Of a DNA stretch of 64,000 nt, positions 23,225 to 35,629 are shown in pieces. Where the stretch lies: NCBI GenBank assembly GCA_039000515.1, contig JBCFYV010000001.1, forward strand, positions 32,262,061 through 32,326,060, written 5' to 3'. The first letter of the stretch is position 1; the number at the start of each line of letters is the position of its first letter. A model generated the notes under the pieces. It had not been told where the DNA came from. It did not search any database and worked only from the letters and a program-made list of their open reading frames with translations. Made by a program: the position numbers and the translations under genes. Origin of the DNA: Timema cristinae (taxonomy: Eukaryota; Arthropoda; Insecta; Phasmatodea; Timematidae).

Positions 23225-25680
23225 AAACTACCCAAACTAGGTGATCAGAGAGAGAGAAATTGTATCAGCACTTAACTAATTATTTGTGGGAGGAAAGGGG
23301 GAGGATTCGTCAAAGAATCTGGCGAGAATCAAACTCTTATCTTATCAAACTAGTGTCAGTGATGCTATCCACTCTCAAATAACCCTGATGGCTATATCCT
23401 TTCTAAGGGAAAAATATAAAGATCGTACTTTTGTGTCAGTTTAGAAAAAAAAATCTTTTTTAAATCCTTTAAATGAGACAAGTTGCTTAACCACACCTTT
23501 TATTTTTGGGCTAAAAATTATACATTTAATTAATATTTACTCATTTTCATTTACAAAAACCTATCCCTCAAAATAATAAATCTTCCCAAATTTATTAGGA
23601 GTCAATCCATTCGTGGCTAACGACTGTACGTTTGTACATGAGTAGAATGCGCATTTCATGTGCTTAGTCACGTAGGAGGAACAGGAGTTATTGAGCAACC
23701 TCGGAAGTTTGAAGTGGGTCTGATAAACAGAAGGTTAACTCACCAGTAAATCCTTACCAAAGTCTTGGGAAATTCTCTAAGGACAGCCTTGGAAGAGGCT
23801 TCACGAAGGTGACATGAGCAAGTTAGGAACAAGGAGGTGCGTTTTGGCAGATAGGATAGCAGTCTAACAATGCTTTGAAAGTTAACCACAATAGTTTTAC
23901 AAAACTTTTTTTTCTTAACCTTGTCCTAATAGGGGATTTTAATTCTACACTTTTAATAAACAATTTTATATTTTCGATTACGTATTATCTTGCTGAGGAG
24001 ATCTTGCGAATTAAATTCAGAAAAGATAGCTCGATATTGATAAACACTTCTTAGTTAATTTTAATTTAACAATATTTTACTGAACATTTAAAACTTTTAT
24101 AAAAATTTACAAAATTAATCAAAAGTATTTATGAAAATTGAGCTACCTTAGCAAATTGTTAGTTTAATAAGTAATAAAAGACTTTTTTAATACTCAGTAA
24201 TATTCATAGATTTACAAAACAGTGTTTTGAATTAAAAAAATGGGAACATGAAATTATCATAATGTTTAGTTTAATTATTCGTTTTAGACGTTTTTTGATT
24301 ACATTTTTTAAATGTAACAACAAATTAGTAACTAAACTTAAAGAATTCCACGAAATAGGTTATTCCAGTGTTTTGTATATTCCTACCGTCAGGGGTATTT
24401 ATAATTTTAGAAATAATGAACTACATAATCTAGTTTTAGTTATTTTTGTTTGTAAATATCAGATGTAAATAACTAATCACCATAGGGTTAAACAACCTGT
24501 ATTTGAACTCGTGACGAGTGATTAACTCGGTATATGCCCCTCGAATAAATTTTAATGTAACAGCTCTGTGTGAAGAATATAAAGGTACATTTATACAATA
24601 TAGCACGTCACAGCTAATAGACCAGACAATACAGATACCCTCCATAAATTAAATTAGCTAATTAATGGATTTGTGTGAACAGATAAATGTTAAATCGATA
24701 AAAAAAATCTAATCCACTAAACTTACTTTTCACGTTCTAGTGATTGTATTAGTAATTATTTTAGGCTTAAATTGACCTTACAATGTTGATTTTTTTTGGC
24801 ATTTTTTAAAGTGCCTTAATTGTTTTTATTTTACGCTTTCATCCACTTTTATTACCTCAGTCTCATGTAACCATGACAATACGTTAAAATGTCATGACAG
24901 TTTTGCCCTCTTTGTATTTTTTTTTATTTTAATTCTTAGAAATAATTCAATTTAAATATTTTTTAACCTCTGCAATTATGCAGAATCAAATTTTTCAAGT
25001 TTATGCTTTTGCCTGCTAGAGAAATTTCAAAAGTACTGTATTATTTTATTGGAGCACTTCTAGCTTTAGGGATTAAACTATATTTTATAACACTGTCTAT
25101 ATACCACTGCCCTTTAAAGTGGAGGATAATTTATAGTGCATTCATACAATTTACTGAATGTAAAATGAAAAAAGAAAACGTTAAAAAATATGCCTTTAAA
25201 AATGTGTTTTACCCACTATTATTTCAAAGGCAAATATTCGCTTGACAGCCGATCAAGTTAATTCATTTTACAATATCATGAAGTGTTATCTATAGCAACG
25301 TTGTAGGTTATATTATTCAAAACAATCGTTCATGCGGCACATTGCTTTGAATAACCCAAACTTCGGCCTTTTTTCACCACGCATTTGTTGCAGGCATGAG
25401 ATGTAACTCACTAAAACACAAATAAAATAGGTGATAATACCAATATTTCTGGATAATTTTAATTAAAGTTAGATTTTATTGATTTAAACGTTGTTAGACT
25501 TGAGTTCATGGGAATATATTTGAATGTTTTCCAGCAAACGAAATACAAAATGTGGTATTGATGAATTGTAAAACAATGTAATTAATTTATTTGACAAGAA
25601 CCAAGGATATTATATCAATCGATTGAATTTAATTAAACAACTTTTTAATATAATTAATTTGTCTCTGTTGTTTTGATATA
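23225..25680. other. AT-rich intron, nothing firmly recognised
   Basis: A weak tRNA-like head complement lies near 23320-23390. Around 23600-23850 the sequence is less AT-rich but has no match I know. 24000-25300 is very AT-rich with short frames only. Confidence 0.45.
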
Positions 25681-25686
25681 CAATTT

Positions 25687-25916
25687 TTAGCACAACATCA
25701 TACTACCCGTTCGTGTTATACGCCACTAGTGTGTTAGGGAAGAAGAAGGTTTAATTTAAAGGAAGTACACCCGCATTTGCTTAGAGGTAAGAGGATTTTT
25801 TTTTTGTAAAAATACTCTCACTGCACCCAACCGAGATCGAACTATGACCTCCCCGTCTTCGGTAGACAATCTATTGTGAGAGTAGCATCTTAGAATATGC
25901 GGCCACAGAAGCAGGT
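25687..25916 (-). mobile_element. SINE-C copy, reverse orientation
   Basis: Complement of the tail (TTAGCACAACATCATACTAC) and of the head (TGCGGCCACAGAAGCAGG). Confidence 0.7.
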
Positions 25917-26019
25917 TTATAATATCTATTATTTGTTTCTGTTCGTTTGATATACGTTAATTACTTATTAATTGTGATTACCGTTTAACAGCAAGAGTAT
26001 TAACTACTTAATCAACATG

Positions 26020-26250
26020 CAATGGTGATCACGTGGCTTAACTCGTCCTTCCTATGTTAGGTTAGGTTGCTGGTGACGAGGAGATCAAGGTTTAAATCTT
26101 GGTATGATTTAATGATGGTTTTTTCCTTACCCTCCTTACACTCAAATTCGGGTACATATTCTCTAAAAGCCTAACGTTTTTATTCCTACTTTACTATCGT
26201 AGTTATATAAGCATATAAACTCAACGGATACTAAGATTAATTGCCAAATA
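26020..26250 (+). mobile_element. SINE-C copy, diverged
   Basis: Head GGTGATCACGTGGCTTAACT, block GACGAGGAGATCAAGG, B-box-like TTTAAATCTTGG and tail AACGGATACTAAGATTAATTG. Confidence 0.6.
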
Positions 26251-26818
26251 AAAATCTAATTCAAAGTGATATGGATGGTGAAAGTATGTTTTGAGAAAGT
26301 GTAGCCGCGTTAGCGTGGAATGAGAATGGTAGAACTTTACTCGAATACTATTTGGAAAACCACTCCCAGCTGAAGTTCAACCCTGGACCTTAAAGACACC
26401 AGAAATGCACTCTTACCCAAAAGAGCAGTAGGCTAAAATGTCTGCAAATAAAAGGACAGAAAAAAATATTTATGTATTAAAATGAAATACGGCTCACCAC
26501 GAATCCCTAAAATTATAATTTTCCCTCTTACATGGGAAGTAGGGGGTGAAGGGCTAAACTTCTTTAATTTTCAAACAGACTTCATGGCTTTACGCCTTTA
26601 ACACGTTTATTCCGTTTACTGGCGGCACGTAGAGCTAAGCTTCAACCAAGTCTTGCCTGGGATTATCTATGTCTCAACTCTACTTAAAATAAAAAGTGAC
26701 GTCGTGGTGTTGAACCAACCAAGAGAACGATTGGTATGTGTTCTTATTTTACATCTGGACACGTTTTTGTATGATAATGTGATAGTTTCTAAATAAATAA
26801 AACAAACACACTGCATTA

Positions 26819-26833
26819 CCCCCCCCCCCCCCC
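26819..26833 (+). repeat. C homopolymer run
   Basis: About 15 consecutive C directly before a SINE-D head. A similar run lies at about 29900-29914. Confidence 0.9.
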
Positions 26834-27100
26834 TCTGTGTTCTAGTATGTCAGAGTTCCTGGCTACAGATCCAGAGGTCCCAGGTTTGATCCCTGGAGCT
26901 TCCAAAATTTATATGTGAAGCAGCGTGTCTGGATCGAGTTTAAAATGAGTCTCATGAGGACAAATGAGGAGCTACTTGAATAGCTAGAAACTAATATTAA
27001 CAGTCTGTGGGTTCATTGTGCTGACAAAATGACACCCTTTATCATCGTTAATGGTGGCGGCCGCTAGTCAGCTTAGCTCACTTGTGAGCTCACACCATGG
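26832..27100 (+). mobile_element. SINE-D copy
   Basis: tRNA-like head with GTCAGAGTTCCTGGCTAC and B-box CCCAGGTTTGATCCCTGG, then CTCATGAGGACAAATGAGGA and the 3' part GTTCATTGTGCTGAC. Matches the complement of 9493-9770 and 48431-48672. Confidence 0.8.
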
Positions 27101-27130
27101 GGTATTATTTATACACATGCACAATGTTAC

Positions 27131-27348
27131 CATCTTTAGTGGTCTAATGGTATAATGGACTGGATTGCCGATAACGGGGAGATAGAGGTTCAAATCCCAG
27201 TTGGTTGTACTTATGGTGTTTTTTTTTCCCTAAATCTATTTCCACTCTCACACCACGCTCTAAATACAACCTTCCTCATCTCTAATACATTAGAATATTT
27301 ATCATATATACGTCTAACCTGAACTGTTAGTAATACTTTGTGCTAAAA
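27131..27348 (+). mobile_element. SINE-C copy
   Basis: Head CATCTTTAGTGGTCTAATGG, GATAACGGGGAGATAGAGG, B-box GGTTCAAATCCC, and tail ACTGTTAGTAATACTTTGTG. Confidence 0.7.
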
Positions 27349-28082
27349 GTAAAATCTACAGTTATTTTTAAATGTAAAAATATTCATAATTGTTCGTACT
27401 ATCACTATCAACCATAAGTTTGTTTTTATAGACAGGGTGATACGACCTTTTTTTAATCTATAGTGCAAAACATTTTAGAAAATATTCTAAATAAATCTTT
27501 AGTAAGGATTGAATTAATATACATAATATACTACTATAAAGCCACATGGCTGACTCACTCACTGATATTAATGTTTACCCACTTCCAGATGAGATAGAAA
27601 CTTTAAATTCGGCAAACTTCTAGCTTCTAGCTTGTAAACGACGGAAAAATTCCAAATTTTTTTAAAAAAATACTTTTTTTTTTAACCCCGATAGAAATTC
27701 AAATGGTGGAGAAACTTTAAATTCGGTGCAGATCTTTCTTTGGAGGTCTCTTGTGTCTAATCGGTAAGATATATTAAAAAACTGTTCTGGAATTACATTA
27801 GTTTACATCAACTTGCAAATAAAACTCACAGGGGTTTTGGGGGTGGAGTCCCCAATCAGCAAAGCGAGTACTATACGCATATATATATAATGAAAAAATT
27901 TACTTGTTGGCCTAGCCTGATGTGTAGGAAAAACACAAAGCTGTTAGTGTACAGTGTGCAGGATAGCCTAATAAGATAATAAAAACAGACGACACTATAG
28001 TAAGCCGTAAATAATAGTGGTAGTATGAAGAACCAATACCACCCCCGATATAAAAAGATCACTTTTCCAAGTTAATTCAGTC
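27349..28082. other. Intron, nothing recognised
   Basis: Contains a locally repeated phrase GAAACTTTAAATTCGG (27599 and 27712) but no clear element. Confidence 0.4.
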
Positions 28083-28372
28083 TCTTGACATAGTAGGTAG
28101 GCGTTCGAGATTAAATCCCGTAGGTGCAACGGGGAGGATTTTCATTCCCTCCCCCCCTATTCTTTACACGCAGATGTGGGTGCAATATCATCTAAGATTA
28201 AATACGCATCCCTAACTTATAGGTAGAGCCAAATATATATCTTGACTGACACCTGTGGGTATTTTGACAAAGGCATACGTCTCGTATCGTGTGACATTCA
28301 AGGGAGGGTCTGTGAATCGAATCCCACCCGAATGTACTGAGGTTAATTTGTTTAAGTGATTTCACACCTTTT
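28083..28372 (+). mobile_element. Two decayed SINE-C-like segments
   Basis: GGCGTTCGAGATTAAATCCC with a body-like stretch, followed by a second head-like segment with GTGAATCGAATCCCACCCG and GTACTGAGG. No tails preserved. Confidence 0.4.
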
Positions 28373-28374
28373 TT

Positions 28375-29628
28375 GAAGTTATACTTCTTTAGGCGCGTTA
28401 TGAAAAAATGATGAGAGTGAAATTTTAAGATGCGCGCGCATCACTGTAACACAAAAGTAACAGGTTGAAGTTAAACCGCTCATTAAGTCTCGAAAAAAAA
28501 AAAGCTACCAACAAAATAGAAATAGAACCTCTGTTAGTCGCGCATGTTGGTACGCTCGTCACCTCTGATCACTGTTTTCATATATATAATATTTATCCAC
28601 ATGTTTCTAGTTTCTACATTCACAACACGTGTTTTAGTTTCATACAAGTGCAAATTATATATGTGCTAATAAATTATATTCACTAGTGATTTAAATTGAA
28701 TATTTTGATTAATATTATTTACTATTCGTAAATATTAGTGAAAAAAATTGTGCTCATAGACTTTTTCAAGTGCTACAATATAATTGAGGTTAACTATCCG
28801 TATGTATTATTTATTGATATAAATTTAAAAAAAAATTGAATTTATTTATATTATTAGTTTAAAGTTCAAGTTCCATTAATAAAACATTAATGTTTATAGA
28901 AACTTTAAAATTTATTTTAAAGTTATACTAACTGCCATATTTAGTTACGAGATGTCTTTGGACTTGGAGGAATACAAACCTCTTTGGATCTAGACGAAGA
29001 TTACACAGTCCGTAGTTTTGTTTTGTAATACTGCAAGAAATGCCATTGCGTTGTTTGAATGTAAAAATCCAACAATAAAAGGTACGTAATTGTTTTGTTA
29101 CCACTGTCTAAATTGAAACAAATTTTGTGCTTGACATACGTTTAGTTATTTTAATTAATCCATTGGAGTACAGTTATGTAACTAATTGTATTTTAAGCCA
29201 ATACAACAATATGCCGCCATTTAAATTTATTGAAGTGACAATCATGATTTAATAGTTGTGCCTACTCTTGAGTGGTGGCAAATAAAAGGCGCAACTTTGC
29301 TCTCAAATTGCGCCTGCTCCTTTTAGTGAATAGGGATTTGGAATATATTTCAAACTTGCGCTGGCGCAACTATTTCCTCCCTTTGGTGAATCCAGGCCCA
29401 GTAGTGATTTAAATTGAATATTTTGATTAATATTATTTACTATTCGTAAATATTAGCGAAAAAAATTGTGCTTATAGAGTTTTTCAAGTGCTCCAATATA
29501 ATTGAATTTAACTATCCGTATGTATTATTTATTGATATAAATTAAAATATTATTATTTAACATAATTAATACTAAATATTATTAAATTATTTTTTATTTT
29601 TTAATGATGCCAAAGAAGTATAACTTCT
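28375..29628. mobile_element. Element with inverted ends GAAGTTATACTTCTTT, containing a 150-base direct repeat
   Basis: Both ends carry GAAGTTATACTTCTTT.GGC in inverted orientation (28375 rightwards and 29628 leftwards). Inside, 28682-28829 is repeated at 29401-29549 with few changes. Between them is what looks like the end of a second element (TTTGGTGAATCCAGGCCCA, ending 29400) preceded by GCGCAA palindromic words. I recognise no protein. Confidence 0.55.
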
Positions 29629-29689
29629 CACGCGCATACATAAGTACACACACCCATTTTTTTTACACGAAACTGTGAATAAATTAATT

Positions 29690-30640
29690 TACAATAAGCC
29701 TTCCTAGTCCTATTAGTGTAAATATGTGGATATCCCGGTCGGATAGTAAAACGCGGTGACCAAAAAAAGAAAATCCGATAAAGAAATAACGTGACGTTAT
29801 TGGTATGTTGTCGCTTTAGTCAGCCCCACAAGATGTCTGCTTTACTTAAATCTTCTGAAATTCAGAGAGTTCTGCTCATTGCACACACAGCCATCGTTGT
29901 TCCCCCCCCCCCCCCACCCCCAAACCATGACTAACCTAGAGACACCCGTAAGCCTGTCATTACCGAAATGGACGAGGTGCCAATGTTTTATCTCCTTGGC
30001 TACGGCGGTCCAAACACACCGTTCTCTCTTCCTCGCGTAACCAGGTCAACTCGGGCAAGCTGACTTCCCCCTGTCAGCAAGGCGAGGGCAATAAGGGGAG
30101 AAGGAGATGTTTACCAGGAAGGGGTAGCTTGCTAGTCAACCTCCTCCCCAACCCCTCAGGCCAACGGCTACGATCAATTCATCTCCCGTATATTTTTCCT
30201 AGCGATCTCGTTAAAACCAATCTCTATCAAGCCCGTCGATCGAGGATGATTTTTGAAATGTGTTTGTTTCCTTCATATTAATCTAGAAGACGTACGTTAA
30301 CGATAACTTTCTGGATATCTCAAGAGATTTCCCGAGGTATTTCCGTTGTAAGAGAGTGACTTGAAATGTAAGTCTCTTATTTCTCAGATAATTCTGGTTC
30401 AAATCACGATTTGTGAGATGTCAAACTGAAACAGGAAATTTTTAAAACTGTGAGTTTGAGATAAATAGAACGAATATTACAATTTTAAGTACCTAAAAAT
30501 GAATTAACAGGACGTATTATCCATTCATAGATTGGACAATTTGACTATCACCTTTCTGATAAACAAATAAATATGCAACTTGATTTTAAGAACTTAAGAT
30601 AATGAGATTTGGATGATAATAATAAAATAAATCATCCATC
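29690..30640. other. Intron: SINE tail scrap, C-run and a GC-richer block
   Basis: 29690-29770 is a diverged SINE tail (GGATAGTAAAACGCGGTG). 29898-29915 is a C-run. 29930-30180 is GC-richer and shows no family. Confidence 0.4.
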
Positions 30641-30800
30641 TTTAGTTTTAAAATAGAAAGATAGGTCCTTTCGTGGGGATAAAAAAAAATCCTGGGATCC
30701 CCTTGCCAGGAATCGAACCACAAGGTGGCTATAAAGTCTAGACACACAGGAAACGAACGGGTTCATCGAATTGAACTGTGCATTGTCAATAAGGGACAAA

Positions 30801-31048
30801 CCCGCCTCGGTGGCATAGCTCGCTAACGTGTTTGTTTCGTGTTGAGTTAGAATGCTGAGAACGGGGAGATCGAGGTTCGAATCTCGCTCGGGTGAACTGG
30901 GGTGGTTTTTCCTAAATGCTTTTCCACTCTCTTTCCACGAAGATGCAGCTTCACTTCCTCTCAATTCAACCTTCCCAATTCCTAGCCCATTAACGTAATT
31001 AGTACTTAAGTGTAAAGCCCGAACGAGTAGTAGGATGAGGTGCTAATT
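30801..31048 (+). mobile_element. SINE-B copy with 9-base target duplication
   Basis: Head CCCGCCTCGGTGGCATAGCT, B-box GAGGTTCGAATCTC, body and tail. AAGGGACAA flanks it at 30791-30799 and 31057-31065. The 110-residue frame on the opposite strand is its shadow. Confidence 0.88.
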
Positions 31049-31138
31049 TTTTTAAAAAGGGACAATCCCCTATGGGCTACATGTAATGTAATGTCATTTA
31101 ATGTTCGAGCATTATTATTTATGTTTTTATGTATAAAT

Positions 31139-31513
31139 GCGTATATTTGCTATTTGTCTGTATTTGTGTATATGTATATTTGCTATTTGTCTGTATTTGT
31201 GTATATGTATATTTGCTATTTGTTTGTAATTTGTGTATATGTATATTTGCTATTTGTCTGTATTTGTGTATATGTATATTTGCTATTTGTTTGTATTTGT
31301 GTATATGTATATTTGCTATTTGTCTGTATTTGTGTATATGTATATTTGCTATTTGTCTGTATTTGTGTATATGTATATTTGCTATTTGTCTGTATTTGTG
31401 TATATGTATATTTGCTATTTGTCTGTATTTGTGTATATGTATATTTGCTATTTGTCTGTATTTGTGTATATGTATATTTGCTATTTGTCTGTAATTGTAT
31501 ATATGTATATTTG
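31139..31513. repeat. 33-base tandem array, about 11 units
   Basis: Unit TGTATTTGTGTATATGTATA then TTTGCTATTTGTC. The unit is 11 codons without a stop in any forward frame, so three overlapping frames stay open (up to 187 residues, with the 11-residue repeat CICVYVYLLFV in one frame). Units are nearly identical, with one extra base near 31228. Confidence 0.95.
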
Positions 31514-31859
31514 ACTATTAGTCCAGACTTAATGCCACCCTATAGAGCCCAATCTCTTAAGTCAAAATCAGAGATACGAGCTGGTAAAAATGATAATATA
31601 TAAGCCATATACTTATTTTTATGTTAAGTCTTCAATAAAAAATAAAAAAATTAAAAAAGTATAAAATTCAATTATAATTGAGATGGGTAGGGAGTGTTTA
31701 ATTATTTCAGTTCACATAAATTAAATATTGGTTGTAAACAATAAGGAAAATTATTAGATAATCTAGGAATTGCTTTTTCTTTAATCAATGATTAAAATAA
31801 ATATAACCACAATATAAGCCTAGTGTAAAACTGTTAGGTGGAAAAGTGGAAAAAAAAAA

Positions 31860-32250
31860 ATCGGCCGTGGGATGATCGACCAGGCACTGGGTTTCATACG
31901 GTGATCAACTACTTTTATTGTCCCTCCACACAAATGGGGGAATGTTTTCTCTAAAATTCTAGCATACTAATCCCCATTCTCTTAGGTAATTAATGTATGC
32001 GTTTACAACCCAAGTGGGTAAATCAGACTGGTGGAAACCCCCTACCTCAACTGAATCATGTTTGCAGCTTAGCTCAGTCAGTATCGTTTCTCCCTACAAA
32101 GCTAAGGGTTCCTGGTTCGATTCTTGCTATGGCCGAAATATGTATCATTGGTGAAATGTGGGTTGCCTCCTTCCACAGTGTTAAATTAAGTTCACAGGGG
32201 CTGGATGTTGTATCTGTTCTAAATTTGTTATTTTTAAATCATGTGCTGAT
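31860..32250 (+). mobile_element. Decayed SINE-C body followed by a tRNA-like unit
   Basis: 31860-32030 retains CCCTCCACACAAATGGGGG and a tail-like AACCCAAGTGGGTAAATCAG. 32066-32135 has the A-box-like GCTTAGCTCAGTCAGTATCG and B-box CCTGGTTCGATTCTTG, with the tail to about 32250. Confidence 0.45.
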
Positions 32251-32363
32251 ATAATCAGTCAGTCTAAAAAAAAATTAAAAATTAAATCATGCGCTCTATT
32301 TTATTTGGCCATTTCTTTGTTAAAATAAAAATTGCAATGATAGTGTTTTGTTTTTTTTCCTAC

Positions 32364-32484
32364 CTGAGGATCCTGTGATATCCATGGCTTTGAAATTCCT
32401 CCCCTTGATGATGGTGAGTGTTAGTCGCCCTGCGGTCGGTAGGTAACACAGTGAGAGCATCAGCTCGCCTAGGTCTACCTTCTC
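32364..32484 (-). CDS. Syt10: Synaptotagmin-10-type exon: start of C2B
   Basis: Internal exon of 121 bases. The acceptor is TTATTGTGTTACAG and the exon begins [20 protein letters not shown], then [20 protein letters not shown] plus one base; the donor is G|GTAGGA (phase 1). [17 protein letters not shown] is the standard first half of a synaptotagmin C2B, and AMDITGSS|D supplies calcium loop 1: its first Asp is here and the second is built across the splice (G|AT). It sits between introns of about 24.7 kb (upstream in the gene) and 31.8 kb. No repeat touches the exon. Confidence 0.93.
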
Positions 32485-32785
32485 CTGTAACACAATAACA
32501 CCCTTATTAGCGAAGCTGATGTGATTACCCCGAGAGGAGAAAGAGAGAGACCACAGTCTAAATAGTCCGTATGACCACACCAATTACACGTAACCTAGGT
32601 GAGATATACAGCTCTATCCGGTCAGCCAGATGTTACATCTCTCTAACATACCTTAGAAAATAATGGAATTCAAACCATGGAAACAGTTTCAACACCGGTT
32701 GTTTTTTTAATACAAATAAATAAAAAATATTTAAATGAAATACATTAGGGGATGCACCACAAGGACTTTCTCTTATATTTTTTTT

Positions 32786-33072
32786 GTGACTTGGTGGTCT
32801 AGGGGTAAGGTGTCGGACTTCTGTGCTGGAGTCTGGGGTTCAATCCTCGGTCCCGGCACAGATTTATCTGATTACCAAACCCTTCCTTCACCTCTGACAA
32901 GACATCTTGTGAATGTGAGGAATGCCAGGTCTCCACCGTGGTTCGGATTCCACGTTAAACTGTAGGTCCTTCATTTCATCTCACAATCACCCTACCATTA
33001 CACATTAGCGTAAGTGCGTATAACCCGAACTGGTAGTAAGACGCGGTGCTAATAATAATAATAATAATTATT
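32786..33072 (+). mobile_element. SINE-A copy, full length
   Basis: Head GTGACTTGGTGGTCTAGGGG, B-box GGGGTTCAATCCTC, body, common tail and (AAT)n. The flanks TCTCTTATATTTTTTTT and TCTCTTTTATTTT look like a decayed target duplication. It sits beside a family F fragment. Confidence 0.92.
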
Positions 33073-33200
33073 ATCTCTTTTATTTTAAAATGGGTATATT
33101 TAGTAAAAATTGGTAAGATTTGTGAAAAGAAATAATATACATTGTTGCAGTAACACTCCACCAAAAAGCAAAAATAGAAACATCGTAAAACTACTCTCCA
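33073..33200 (-). repeat. Family F fragment, outer end only
   Basis: Matches the outer end of the family: TTTTATTTTAAAATGGGTAT, TTAGTAAAAATTGGTAAG and TTGTGAAAAGAAATAATAT. The SINE-A at 32786 lies directly against it. Confidence 0.6.
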
Positions 33201-33416
33201 TTTCAAAATACTCGTATTGACACTTTTTTTTTTCACATACAGAAGGTACATTTGGCGGACGCTATTCAATATCGAAATATTCGGTCGTATTTTGTTTCGT
33301 TGATGGCAATCCTGATGCTATTGTAAAGGGGACATAATGGCGACCAACCTCCCCCAACCTGAACTTGATGAAGTTTGTATAGGATTTTCGTAGATAATAT
33401 ATTCTATGTAGCGAAT

Positions 33417-33418
<2 letters not shown>

Positions 33419-33456
<38 letters not shown>

Positions 33457-33476
33457 CACACACACACACACACATA
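33419..33476 (+). repeat. (AC)n microsatellite
   Basis: About 58 bases of CA/AC dinucleotide with one TAC interruption. Confidence 0.95.
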
Positions 33477-33537
33477 CACACTTCAGGAGAACACTGAGAT
33501 TTAATTAAAAAAATATATTTCTACAGATTTCAATACT

Positions 33538-33757
33538 CACCCGCACCAGTGAACACGCGGACTAAACGTCATGTTCGTCTGGTCTAGATGACGGGGATGT
33601 CGAGCTTGAATCCCGGGATGATGCAATGAGGCGATGATGTTTATCTCTTATATAGTTTCTCTCTCTCCATCCTCGTAAATGCGAACACATTTCCTCTAAA
33701 TTATAGTTTTATTTGGACACCCCGGGTGGGTATAAAAGCGCAATACAAATAAAAAAC
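33538..33757 (+). mobile_element. SINE-C relative with variant tail
   Basis: Head CACCCGCACCAGTGAACACG, GATGACGGGGATGTCGAGC, B-box-like CTTGAATCCC, and a different tail GGACACCCCGGGTGGGTATA. The variant tail GGGTATAAAAG.GCA.TA also occurs near 51295-51320. Confidence 0.55.
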
Positions 33758-33951
33758 TAGATATGTCAAAAGACTTTTTTTTGTAAACATTTTGAGAACT
33801 CCTACTGAACAATACACAATCATACATTATACATTTACAAAATGATAAAATAAAACTTTTATTATACAAATAAGTGGCATTGTGTAGTAACATTAGGACA
33901 ATTATATATTTTACATAAAGAGACACAGTTCCCTCGTAATAGTGAAAGGGG

Positions 33952-34230
33952 GTGACCTTGTGGTCTAGGGATAAGGTGTTAAGACTTCTATGCTGGGGGT
34001 CCGGGGTTCAATCCTCGGTCCCAGCACAGATTTATCTGATTGCCGAACCCTTCCTTCACCTCTGACAAGACGTGTATTAATCACAACTTGTGAATGTGGG
34101 GAACGCCAGGCCTCCACCGTGGTTCAGATTCCACGTTAAACTGTAGGTCCTCCATTTCATCTCACAATCCCCCTATCATTACACATTAGCGTAAGTGCGT
34201 ATAACCCGAACGGCTAGTAAGACGCGGTGC

Positions 34231-34260
<30 letters not shown>
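33952..34260 (+). mobile_element. SINE-A copy, full length
   Basis: Head GTGACCTTGTGGTCTAGGGA, B-box GGGGTTCAATCCTC, longer body form with GTGTATTAATCACAACTTGT, common tail and a long pure (AAT)n. Confidence 0.92.
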
Positions 34261-34262
<2 letters not shown>

Positions 34263-34264
34263 GA

Positions 34265-35625
34265 CTGAGTCAGCAAAGATATTCAGAACAGTCCACATTA
34301 AGTTTACGCATATGTTTTGAGTCAGCTTTGCTTGTGCATAGTTACATTTAGCGAAACATCAGTAACCGCGGAACATTTTTAAAGCTACAAGTAGATGAGA
34401 AATTAGGGCAAAGTGTGCTTGTTTTCGGAGAGTCTTTGGGGAGAGTGTTAAAAGAGATTTTTGACAGTTGACGGTGAGGATCATCGAGAAGGACTTGTGT
34501 AGTTCTTTTCCAGGACGGGGTGAAGTAGTCTACCGATATAGACGTATTCATGGACCGTTTGCTAGACTGACTTTGGCTATAGCTTTCGTAGTATTTTACC
34601 AATTAACTATCTAAATCACATTATGCACTATAGTCTACAACAATTCCATCTACACAAAGAGTTCAACTATTTTAAAAGCTCCTATTGGACAAACCCCACC
34701 ATCTGATAGGTTATCCTGATAGATTGACATATAGATAATGGGCAGGGGGGAGGGGCAGTGACAGAAGAGTACAACATATAAGAAAACTCAATTTTTACTA
34801 TGAATGGCATTTTAATATAACCTATATTAGTTCATTGCTTCTGTAATCAAATCTGCCGACCACTTTTACAGTCCCTTCTAATTTAAATACAAGGCTGAAA
34901 CTTTGTGCATATTTTTAATTTGTGTGGCAGTGCATTCTTTCAAAAATTGATCTAAATCTATAACGTGTTGCACCGGGCAGCCATTGAAGTTAATTTATAG
35001 GAGTATCAGCTTTGCTGGATTTATGTATGACCCGGATTTTGGACCTTACCTTTATCCTTTCTAACATATAGATTGAAAATAACATATTCAAAAAATAAAC
35101 ATAATTAAAAAACAATTTTTTCAAAAATAAACTTTATTCCGATAACATATAAGGTGTGTCAACTATTAGGAATTCTATGTTGCAAAATTAAGTGCCACAC
35201 CTTAAATTCTATCGGTATAAGATATGTTTTTGAAAATATATATTGTTTTCCATATAGTTTTATTATTATTATTTGGATCCCTTGCACTATCTGTTTTTAA
35301 ATCGTAGCTTTCCATCGAACACACAACTTTGTGCGACCAGATGGTTAGTGATCGACCTCTTGTCCTCCTGCCTTCAGGTTCCCCTTCTTGGCTCATCTTC
35401 GGGAAACGGGTGCCTTCAGTTTTAGGTAAAGTGTATTAGTTCTTAAACAGTGTAAACGCTTTAAGGACGTCATATAAACTTTCATATAAACAAGTAAACA
35501 AATTTTCCGTGTATACAGAGAAGACGCTGATCAAAGTTTATGTAATGTTGTACGCTTCACGTTCTACAACCCATCTGGGCCATATCAACGATAGTGGGAT
35601 AGGGATAATGAAGTTATACTTTCAT
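34265..35625. other. Intron, nothing recognised
   Basis: A Ser/Thr-rich 84-residue minus frame at 34348-34602 has no family resemblance and no splice context tying it to synaptotagmin. The rest is AT-rich. Confidence 0.45.
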
Positions 35626-35629
35626 GGAG

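Noticed and set aside
30632..30964. 110-residue minus-strand frame
   Set aside because: Antisense shadow of the SINE-B at 30801-31048.
31040..31603. 187-residue open frame with 11-residue hydrophobic repeats
   Set aside because: It is produced by a 33-base tandem array that is open in all three forward frames; flanking sequence is SINE-B tail and AT-rich intron.
32735..32965. 76-residue frame ending [10 protein letters not shown]
   Set aside because: Same peptide appears at 17135-17344 and 55332-55523: translation of SINE-A, not a gene.
34348..34602. Ser/Thr-rich minus frame as an alternative synaptotagmin exon
   Set aside because: C2A ends and C2B begins with matching phase 0 sites at 57226 and 32484, leaving no place for it, and no clear splice sites frame it.
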